Shown here piece by piece: positions 5,240 to 12,261 of a stretch of 12,261 nt of DNA. The translations under genes were made by a program, and so were the position numbers. The stretch's first letter is position 1. Every line of letters begins with the position of its first letter. The notes beneath the pieces were generated by a model. The model saw nothing but the letters and a program-made list of their open reading frames with translations, did not search any database and had not been told where the DNA came from. The stretch is from Clostridia bacterium (lineage in GTDB: Bacteria > Bacillota > Clostridia > DUPQ01), in NCBI GenBank assembly GCA_030592355.1, contig JAUVJE010000059.1:1-12261 (forward strand), written 5' to 3'.

Positions 5240-8200
5240 TTATTCTACCACCTGCTCATCAATATTGTCAAGCATTTCATTAATAAGGGCTTCGGTATCT
5301 TCGATTTCAGGTTCCCCATCAGTCATTCTGGCTGCTGCCTCAACAGCAAGCTTCTCTTTTATCTCCAATTCCACTAATTCGTTGTTCAATCTAACATCTG
5401 AACTGTTGTATCCCGGCATACCGGTTCCGGCGGGTATGAGTTTACCAATAATAACATTTTCTTTAAGTCCGATAAGCGGATCTACCTTGCCCTTGATTGA
5501 AGCATCTGTAAGCACGCGTGTCGTTTCTTGGAATGAAGCGGCTGACAGGAATGATTCGGTAGCTAAAGACGCTTTTGTAATCCCCAGTAATACTCTTTCT
5601 CCCGTTGCGGGCCGCTTGCCTTCTTCCTCCGCCTTTTTATTTTCATCTTCAAAGACCAAAATTTTGGTATAACCGCCCGGAAGCAGTTTTGTATCACCCG
5701 CATCCTCAACTTTGATTTTATTCATCATCTGCCTGACGATTATTTCAATATGCTTGTCATTGATGTCAATCCCCTGCATCCTGTAAACCTTCTGCACTTC
5801 CTGAAGCAGATATTTCTGAACACCTTCTATCCCCTTGATTTTTAAAATATCATGAGGATTAGTGCTTCCTTCGGTAATTGCGTCACCAGCTTCAATTTCA
5901 TCTCCATCACTAACGCAAACCCTGGCTCCATAAGGAATTGTATAACTTTTTGCTGTCTTTTCTTCACCAATTACAGTGATTTCCTTCTTTTTTTTAGTTT
6001 CTGTTATTTTAATACTCCCTGCGATATCGGATATAATCGCAAGCCCTTTTGGTTTTCGGGCTTCGAAAAGTTCTTCGACACGCGGAAGACCCTGTGTAAT
6101 ATTGTCGCCTGCGATACCGCCTGTGTGGAATGTTCTCATCGTAAGCTGTGTTCCGGGTTCTCCGATAGATTGGGCAGCAATAATTCCAACCGCCTCTCCC
6201 GAGTTTATGGGCCTGCTGTTTGCAAGATTCATTCCATAGCACTTGGCGCATACGCCGACTCTTGCTTTACATGTAAGAACAGATCTCACCCTGGCACTGG
6301 TGATTCCTGCATTTACAACAGCTTTTGCAATTTCATCATCTATAAAATTATCTTTCTCAACAATGACTTCACCGGTTTTAGGATGAACTATCTCATTGAC
6401 AACATACCTTCCGAGAATTCTCTCGTAGAGGTTTTCGATTATTTCGCCGTTATCTATAACCGGCTCAACGAATATGTCCTCTTCTGAGAAGCAGTCATCG
6501 TCATTTATTATGACATCCTGGCTGACATCAACAAGTCTTCTGGTCAGATAACCTGAATCCGCTGTTCGAAGTGCTGTGTCCGCAAGCCCTTTTCTAGCAC
6601 CATTACTGGATATGAAAAACTCCAGAACATTCAGACCTTCGCGGAAATTTGATTTTATCGGAATTTCTATGGTTTTACCTGATGTATCAAACATAAGGCC
6701 AATCATACCGGCAAGCTGTTTAATCTGATTTTTATTACCTCTGGCACCTGAAGCCGACATAACATAAAGCGGATTGTCTTCCTTCAGTCCCGAAATGAGA
6801 GCATCTGTAACCTTATCACCTGTTTCTGTCCAAAGCTTAACTACGGAATTGTATCTTTCTTCGTCAGTTATAAGGCCTCTTTTGTACTGCTTTGTAACGG
6901 TATTGACCCTTTTTTCGGTTGCCGCGATAAGTTTGCTTTTCGCATCTGGTATTTCCATGTCGCTTACACTTACGGTAATTGCGCTTTTGGTTGAATACTT
7001 AAATCCCATTTCTTTCATTTGATCAAGAATTTCGGCTGTCTTGACCATTCCGTGCTTCTTGATTGATCTTTCTATAATTTCCTCAAGCTGCTTGTCCCCT
7101 ACCACTTCTGTTATTTCGAGAGTTAATTCATTTCCCGGTATGCTTCTGTCTATAAAACCAAGATCCTGCGGAATAGCTTCATTAAATATAGCCCTTCCGG
7201 GTGTGGCCTCAATTATTCCTGTAAAAGACTTACCATTCACCTCTCTTGAAACTCTGAGCCTTATTTTTGTATGCAGAGTAATTATCTTTTCGTTCAGCGC
7301 CATTAAAATTTCATCCATGGAGCCAAAAGCTTTTCCTTCTCCGGGTTCGCCTTCTTTAATTATTGTAAGGTAGTAACTTCCAAGAATCATATCTTGGGTA
7401 GGTACTGTAATTGGTTTCCCGTCTTTCGGAGCAAGGAGGTTGTTCGCCGACAACATCAGGAAACGTGATTCGGCCTGTGCTTCGCTTGAAAGCGGAACGT
7501 GAACTGCCATCTGGTCGCCGTCGAAATCCGCATTATACGCGGAACACACAAGCGGATGGAGCTGAATCGCCTTACCCTCTATAAGCACAGGTTCAAAGGC
7601 CTGGATACCAAGTCTGTGGAGTGTTGGTGCTCTATTAAGCAATACCGGATGATCCTTTATTACATCTTCAAGCATATCCCATACTTCATCGCTGGCTCTT
7701 TCAACCATCCTTTTTGCGCTTTTAATATTATGTGCATAACCATCGCCTACAAGCTTTTTCATTACAAAAGGCTTGAATAATTCAAGGGCCATTTCCTTAG
7801 GCAGACCACATTGATATATTTTTAATTCAGGGCCTACTACAATAACTGAACGACCTGAATAGTCAACCCTTTTTCCAAGCAGGTTCTGTCTGAAACGTCC
7901 CTGCTTCCCGCTTAGCATATCTGAAAGCGATTTCAACGGCCTGTTTCCCGGACCGGTTACAGGCTTGCCCTTTCTGCCGTTGTTAATCAGAGCATCAACG
8001 GCTTCTTGCAACATTCTTTTTTCGTTTCTTATAATTATAGAAGGCGCACCCAGCGTCAACAGCCTTTTCAGCCTGTTGTTTCTATTGATAACCCTTCTGT
8101 ATAAATCATTAAGGTCGCTTGTAGCAAAACGTCCGCCGTCAAGCTGTACCATCGGGCGCAGGTCGGGCGGGATAACGGGAATCGTATTGAGTATCATCCA

Positions 8201-8872
8201 TTCCGGACGGTTTCCGGAAATTCTAAATGATTCCAGCGCTTCAAGCCTTTTAATTATCCGCACCCTTTTCTGTCCTTTGCTGCTTCTCAGAGCTTCTTTA
8301 AGGCTGCCGCACTGTTCTTCTAAATCAATTGCCTGCAATAATTCCATAACAGCTTCTGCACCCATTTGAGCCCTGAAGCCGCCGCCTGCGGTTTCGATTC
8401 GTTCCCTGTAATCATTTTCGCTTAATATGCCCTTGATTTCGAGATCGGTGTCGCCCGGATCAAGAACCACATATGCGTTAAAGTAAAGGATTCTTTCAAG
8501 CAGTCTCGGACTCATATCAAGCACAAGGCCCATCCTGCTTGGAATTCCCCTGAAATACCATATATGAGAAACCGGGGCAGCAAGTTCAATATGCCCCATT
8601 CTTTCGCGTCTGACTTTACTGCGGGTAACTTCAACTCCGCATCTGTCGCATATTACGCCCTTATATCTAATTCTTTTATATTTTCCGCAATGGCATTCCC
8701 AATCCTTGGAAGGTCCGAAAATACGTTCGCAGAAAAGACCGTCCCTCTCAGGTTTTAGCGTTCTGTAGTTAATGGTCTCCGGTTTCTTAACTTCTCCCAT
8801 GGACCAAGACTTAATCTTCTCCGGTGAAGCCAGACCTATTTTTATCAAATCAAAATTTAAAAAATCCTGCAC
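5240..8872 (-). CDS. rpoC: DNA-directed RNA polymerase subunit beta'
   Basis: RpoC carries the catalytic magnesium site of RNA polymerase. In the 1210-residue protein, the N-terminal zinc ribbon cysteines are at about residues 60, 62, 75 and 78 (WECHCGKYKR, CDRCGVEV). The catalytic NADFDGDQ motif is at about 447-454, with the three aspartates intact. The second zinc site (CKARVGVCAKCYG plus an upstream Cys in DDDCFSE) is present, as is the trigger-loop region GEPGTQLTMRTFHTGG. The length is near the usual 1180-1210 of Firmicutes; the SI3 insertion of E. coli (1407 residues) is absent. I chose a GTG start at 8872 because an AAAGGAG Shine-Dalgarno lies 8 nt upstream and the resulting start (VQDFLNFD) fits family N-termini. 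The in-frame TTG at 8890 would overlap that Shine-Dalgarno. A small GCAC/GTGC inverted repeat (8869-8881) spans the start codon. The stop is TAA. Confidence 0.97.
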   Translation of the reverse strand: MQDFLNFDLIKIGLASPEKIKSWSMGEVKKPETINYRTLKPERDGLFCERIFGPSKDWECHCGKYKRIRYKGVICDRCGVEVTRSKVRRERMGHIELAAPVSHIWYFRGIPSRMGLVLDMSPRLLERILYFNAYVVLDPGDTDLEIKGILSENDYRERIETAGGGFRAQMGAEAVMELLQAIDLEEQCGSLKEALRSSKGQKRVRIIKRLEALESFRISGNRPEWMILNTIPVIPPDLRPMVQLDGGRFATSDLNDLYRRVINRNNRLKRLLTLGAPSIIIRNEKRMLQEAVDALINNGRKGKPVTGPGNRPLKSLSDMLSGKQGRFRQNLLGKRVDYSGRSVIVVGPELKIYQCGLPKEMALELFKPFVMKKLVGDGYAHNIKSAKRMVERASDEVWDMLEDVIKDHPVLLNRAPTLHRLGIQAFEPVLIEGKAIQLHPLVCSAYNADFDGDQMAVHVPLSSEAQAESRFLMLSANNLLAPKDGKPITVPTQDMILGSYYLTIIKEGEPGEGKAFGSMDEILMALNEKIITLHTKIRLRVSREVNGKSFTGIIEATPGRAIFNEAIPQDLGFIDRSIPGNELTLEITEVVGDKQLEEIIERSIKKHGMVKTAEILDQMKEMGFKYSTKSAITVSVSDMEIPDAKSKLIAATEKRVNTVTKQYKRGLITDEERYNSVVKLWTETGDKVTDALISGLKEDNPLYVMSASGARGNKNQIKQLAGMIGLMFDTSGKTIEIPIKSNFREGLNVLEFFISSNGARKGLADTALRTADSGYLTRRLVDVSQDVIINDDDCFSEEDIFVEPVIDNGEIIENLYERILGRYVVNEIVHPKTGEVIVEKDNFIDDEIAKAVVNAGITSARVRSVLTCKARVGVCAKCYGMNLANSRPINSGEAVGIIAAQSIGEPGTQLTMRTFHTGGIAGDNITQGLPRVEELFEARKPKGLAIISDIAGSIKITETKKKKEITVIGEEKTAKSYTIPYGARVCVSDGDEIEAGDAITEGSTNPHDILKIKGIEGVQKYLLQEVQKVYRMQGIDINDKHIEIIVRQMMNKIKVEDAGDTKLLPGGYTKILVFEDENKKAEEEGKRPATGERVLLGITKASLATESFLSAASFQETTRVLTDASIKGKVDPLIGLKENVIIGKLIPAGTGMPGYNSSDVRLNNELVELEIKEKLAVEAAARMTDGEPEIEDTEALINEMLDNIDEQVVE

Positions 8873-8880
8873 TATACGTG

Positions 8881-8887
8881 CTCCTTT
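8881..8887 (-). promoter_or_regulatory. Shine-Dalgarno of rpoC (decides GTG start)
   Basis: AAAGGAG on the minus strand, 8 nt before the GTG at 8870-8872. It rules out the upstream TTG at 8888-8890, which would sit on its 5' side, and it lies in the 39-nt gap after the rpoB stop. Confidence 0.8.
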
Positions 8888-8911
8888 CAACAGTCAGAGT
8901 ATTTATGCCTA

Positions 8912-11900
8912 CTAGTCTATATCTTCTATTGTCATTCCTTCTATTTCGTCGGGCTCGACAACCAGGTCATTGATAAACAGGTCGTCAATATCCGATTTAA
9001 CAGGTGCGTCAGCTACTAATTCGCCTTCATCGTCATCTTTAATAAGAAGTTCGTCATTTTCTCGGTTGAAAACCTTGATGTCGAGGCTGAGGCTCTGTAA
9101 TTCTTTAACAAGTACCTTGAAAGATTCGGGTATTCCCGGTTTTGGGACATTCTCACCTTTAACAATGGCTTCGTATGTCTTAACCCTTCCCATCAAGTCA
9201 TCGGATTTAACGGTAAGAATTTCTTGTAATGTGTATGCGGCACCGTATGCCTCAAGCGCCCAAACTTCCATTTCCCCAAACCGTTGTCCGCCGAACTGGG
9301 CTTTTCCGCCAAGCGGCTGCTGTGTTACCAGCGAATATGGCCCAATGGCACGGGCGTGTATCTTATCATCAACAAGATGGGCAAGTTTCAACATATACAT
9401 ATAACCTACTGTAACGCGGTTATCAAAAACTTCTCCTGTTCTTCCATCATAAAGAATGCTCTTTCCATCAGTTGCCATGTTCGCTTTTTCAAGACATTCA
9501 ACGATATCATCCTCATGCGCTCCGTCAAATACCGATGTGGCAATTTTCCAACCAAGGGCCTTAGCGGCATATCCAAGATGAACCTCAAGAACCTGTCCGA
9601 TATTCATTCGGGACGGAACCCCCAGCGGATTGAGTACTATTTCAAGCGGTGTGCCGTCAGGTAAGAAAGGCATGTCCTCTTCAGGAAGTATCCTTGAAAT
9701 AACCCCTTTATTCCCATGTCTTCCGGCCATTTTGTCGCCAACTGAGATTTTTCTTTTCTGTGCGATAAATACCCTTACTATTTCATTAACACCCGGATTC
9801 AGTTCGTCGCCGTTTTCTTTAGTGAAAACCTTTACATCGACAATTATTCCTGATGCGCCATGAGGAACTTTAAGTGATGTGTCCCTGACATCTCTTGATT
9901 TCTCACCGAAAATCGCTCTAAGCAGTCTTTCTTCGGATGTAAGTTCCGTTTCACCCTTAGGTGTAACTTTCCCTACTAAAATATCACCGGTCTGTACTTC
10001 TGCGCCAACCCTAATAATGCCTCTTTCGTCAAGGTTTTTCAGAGCTTCTTCACCGACATTCGGTATATCACTTGTTATATCTTCAGGACCGAGTTTAGTG
10101 TCACGGGCCTCAATATCGTATTCCTCAATATGTATTGATGTGAAGATATCTTCTTTCACAAGTTTTTCACTTATGAGTATGGCATCCTCGTAGTTATATC
10201 CTTCCCATGTCATGAAACCGATAAGAATGTTTTTACCAAGGGCGATTTCGCCTTTGTCAGTAGAAGGTCCGTCGGCAAGAATACGTCCGGCTTCAACCTT
10301 TTCCCCCTTTTTGATTATGGGTCGTTGGTTTATGCATGTACCCTGATTAGAACGCTTATACTTAAGAAGAGGATAGTTGATAAGTTTGCCGCTGTCTCCT
10401 TTTAGTCTAATCATATCTGCGGATACGTTTTCGATTACACCGCTTTCTTCAGCAATAATGCAGACACCCGAATCCTTTGCAACCTTATATTCCATACCGG
10501 TTCCAATAATCGGTGAGTCTGTTTTAATCAACGGAACTGCCTGCCGCTGCATGTTCGAGCCCATAAGCGCTCTGTTCGCCGCATCAGTTTCAAGAAATGG
10601 TATCAAGCTTGTTGCTATTGAAATCAATTGTTTCGGGGATACATCCATATAGTCCACATTAGTTGAATCTGTCATAAGTTTATCGCTTCGGTGCCTTACA
10701 CTAACTCTCTTATTAGTAAACTTATTATCTTCTGTCAGCGGCGCATTTGCCTGTGCCACTATATAATTATCTTCGCGGTCTGCTGTAAGATACTCTATTT
10801 CTTTTGTAACAATTCCGGTTTTTTTGTCAACTTTTCTAAAAGGCGTTTCTATAAAACCATATTCGTTTATCCTCGCAAACGTACTGAGAGAGGCTATAAG
10901 ACCAATATTAGGTCCTTCAGGTGTTTCTATGGGGCACATTCTTCCGTAATGGGAATAATGAACATCCCTGACTTCGAAACTTGCTCTTTCTCTGCTAAGA
11001 CCACCGGGGCCAAGTGCACTGAGCCTTCTTTTATGGGTCAGTTCGGCAAGCGGATTAGGTTGGTCCATAAATTGAGACAATTGACTTGACCCAAAGAATT
11101 CTTTTATTGCAGCAGATACCGGCCTTGTATTAATAAGAGCCTGCGGGGTCGCAATGTCTATATCCTGAATGGTCATTCTTTCACGAATTACTCTTTCCAT
11201 ACGGGCAAAACCTATCCTGAACTGGTTTTGCAATAACTCGCCGACTGATCTGATTCTTCTGTTTCCAAGATGGTCAATATCATCGACATTGCCAAGACCA
11301 TGGGCTAAATTCATTATATATCCGATAGAAGCAATGATATCTTCTTTTGTTATGTTCTTGGGACAGATATCATATCTTCTTAATTTAAATGCTTTCTTAA
11401 TATCGGCTTCATCAGAGTATTCGGTAAGTATTTCTTTTATTACGTTATAAGATCCTTTTTCACTGAGCCCAAATTCTTTATAATTAAAATCAACAAACTC
11501 AGATATTTCAGCGGTAGCGTTTCCAATGACTTTGATGACTTTCTCCTCAGTTTCAATCATAACTTCATTGATGCCTGAACATTCAATCTTAAGTGCATTT
11601 TTTTCACTGATGACTTCGCCTTTTGCAACAATTACTTCTCCGGTTTCCCGGTCAACAATATTATCGCCCGCAATAGCTCCGGACACTCTGTTTGATATTG
11701 CTAATTTCTTATTGAATTTATATCTTCCAAATCTCGCCAAATCATATCTGCGGGGATCAAAAAACATGTTATTGAATAATGTGGTCGCACTTTCTATCGT
11801 AGGTGGTTCGCCCGGTCGCAGCCGGTGGTAGATTTCAAACAATCCATCTTCTACCGTTCTTCCGGAATCTTTGGCAAAAGTTGCATCAAGCCTGTAATCC

Positions 11901-12261
11901 TCTCCGAGAAGCTCAACTATTTCGCTGTCAGTTCCATATCCCAGCGCTCTAAGAAGCACTGTTATCGGAAGTTTCCTCGTGCGGTCTATACGGACATGAA
12001 GGATGTCTTTTGAATCTGTTTCATACTCAATCCATGCACCGCGGTTGGGAATTACGGTATTTGAATACAGTTCCTTACCGGTTTTATCCGTTTTTTTCTT
12101 ATAGTAAACACCGCGGGATCTTACCAGTTGACTAACTATTACCCTTTCAGCGCCGTTTATAATAAACGTGCCTGTAGGAGTCATAAGCGGGAAATCTCCC
12201 ATGAATATTTCCTGCTCTTTAATTTCTCCGGTTTCAGTATTGATAAGTCGGACCTTCACAC
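8912..12261 (-). CDS. rpoB: DNA-directed RNA polymerase subunit beta (partial, 5' end outside window)
   Basis: RpoB forms one side of the RNA polymerase active-site cleft and binds rifampicin. The visible 1115 codons run from the conserved stretch with MGDFPLMT and NGAERVIVSQL to a TAG stop. Roughly 85-90 N-terminal residues are missing because the frame continues past the right edge; the first visible in-frame GTG codon is an internal valine. The rifampicin pocket is seen at partial residues 389-420, with the equivalents of E. coli D516, H526 and S531 kept (D399, H409, S414), which suggests a drug-sensitive enzyme. Residue 401, the equivalent of E. coli N518, is proline. Further family blocks are GRMCPIETPEGPNIGLI, GRHGNKGVISR and the C-terminal GGKAQFGGQRFGEMEVWALE, which contacts beta'. 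No large proteobacterial-type insertions are present. The tail is acidic. It is followed 39 nt later by rpoC, the usual operon pair. It is the only gene here with a TAG stop. Confidence 0.98.
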   Translation of the reverse strand, partial: VKVRLINTETGEIKEQEIFMGDFPLMTPTGTFIINGAERVIVSQLVRSRGVYYKKKTDKTGKELYSNTVIPNRGAWIEYETDSKDILHVRIDRTRKLPITVLLRALGYGTDSEIVELLGEDYRLDATFAKDSGRTVEDGLFEIYHRLRPGEPPTIESATTLFNNMFFDPRRYDLARFGRYKFNKKLAISNRVSGAIAGDNIVDRETGEVIVAKGEVISEKNALKIECSGINEVMIETEEKVIKVIGNATAEISEFVDFNYKEFGLSEKGSYNVIKEILTEYSDEADIKKAFKLRRYDICPKNITKEDIIASIGYIMNLAHGLGNVDDIDHLGNRRIRSVGELLQNQFRIGFARMERVIRERMTIQDIDIATPQALINTRPVSAAIKEFFGSSQLSQFMDQPNPLAELTHKRRLSALGPGGLSRERASFEVRDVHYSHYGRMCPIETPEGPNIGLIASLSTFARINEYGFIETPFRKVDKKTGIVTKEIEYLTADREDNYIVAQANAPLTEDNKFTNKRVSVRHRSDKLMTDSTNVDYMDVSPKQLISIATSLIPFLETDAANRALMGSNMQRQAVPLIKTDSPIIGTGMEYKVAKDSGVCIIAEESGVIENVSADMIRLKGDSGKLINYPLLKYKRSNQGTCINQRPIIKKGEKVEAGRILADGPSTDKGEIALGKNILIGFMTWEGYNYEDAILISEKLVKEDIFTSIHIEEYDIEARDTKLGPEDITSDIPNVGEEALKNLDERGIIRVGAEVQTGDILVGKVTPKGETELTSEERLLRAIFGEKSRDVRDTSLKVPHGASGIIVDVKVFTKENGDELNPGVNEIVRVFIAQKRKISVGDKMAGRHGNKGVISRILPEEDMPFLPDGTPLEIVLNPLGVPSRMNIGQVLEVHLGYAAKALGWKIATSVFDGAHEDDIVECLEKANMATDGKSILYDGRTGEVFDNRVTVGYMYMLKLAHLVDDKIHARAIGPYSLVTQQPLGGKAQFGGQRFGEMEVWALEAYGAAYTLQEILTVKSDDLMGRVKTYEAIVKGENVPKPGIPESFKVLVKELQSLSLDIKVFNRENDELLIKDDDEGELVADAPVKSDIDDLFINDLVVEPDEIEGMTIEDID

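Noticed and set aside
5118..5672. 184-codon open frame on the plus strand
   Set aside because: Antisense to the 3' end of rpoC and the start of the L7Ae-like gene, serine-rich shadow composition, no family match.
5852..6487. 211-codon open frame on the plus strand
   Set aside because: Lies wholly inside rpoC in antisense; cysteine- and phenylalanine-rich composition typical of a shadow frame.

Overview
The window reads almost entirely on the minus strand. It holds the transcription-translation core of a low-GC Gram-positive bacterium, most likely a member of class Clostridia. The order, in the direction of transcription from the right edge to the left, is rpoB (5' end cut off by the window), rpoC, a small L7Ae-family protein gene, rpsL (S12), rpsG (S7), fusA (EF-G) and tuf (EF-Tu). 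The L7Ae-like gene between rpoC and rpsL is the Firmicutes arrangement of the rpoBC-str region. The beta and beta' subunits lack the large lineage-specific insertions of proteobacteria, and every gene has a strong purine-rich Shine-Dalgarno (SD) sequence. I cannot name a genus.

Region by region (minus-strand sense). 12261-8912: rpoB without roughly its first 85-90 codons. 8872-5240: rpoC, 39 nt after rpoB. 5165-4923: L7Ae-like gene. 4860-4450: rpsL. 4337-3867: rpsG. 3771-1702: fusA. 1603-398: tuf. The gaps are 39 to 112 nt, and four of them contain clear hairpins or a palindrome. The fusA-tuf gap also carries a good sigma-A promoter, so tuf is probably transcribed both by readthrough and from its own start. 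By SD spacing and family N-termini, rpoC, rpsG and fusA start at GTG and the L7Ae-like gene and rpsL at TTG. Only tuf starts at ATG.

The left 397 bases hold no convincing gene. They contain an intrinsic terminator just after tuf, a 75-bp near-identical second copy of that terminator module 205 bp further on, and between them a 149-bp palindromic segment bounded by 10-bp inverted repeats. Two more back-to-back hairpins follow. This looks like a repeat element or a structured RNA rather than coding sequence, and it is the part of the window least explained by known gene families.

Functionally, the genes supply the catalytic core of RNA polymerase, two key 30S proteins (decoding-centre S12 and head-assembly S7) and the two main elongation GTPases. 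Co-transcription ties transcription capacity to translation capacity.
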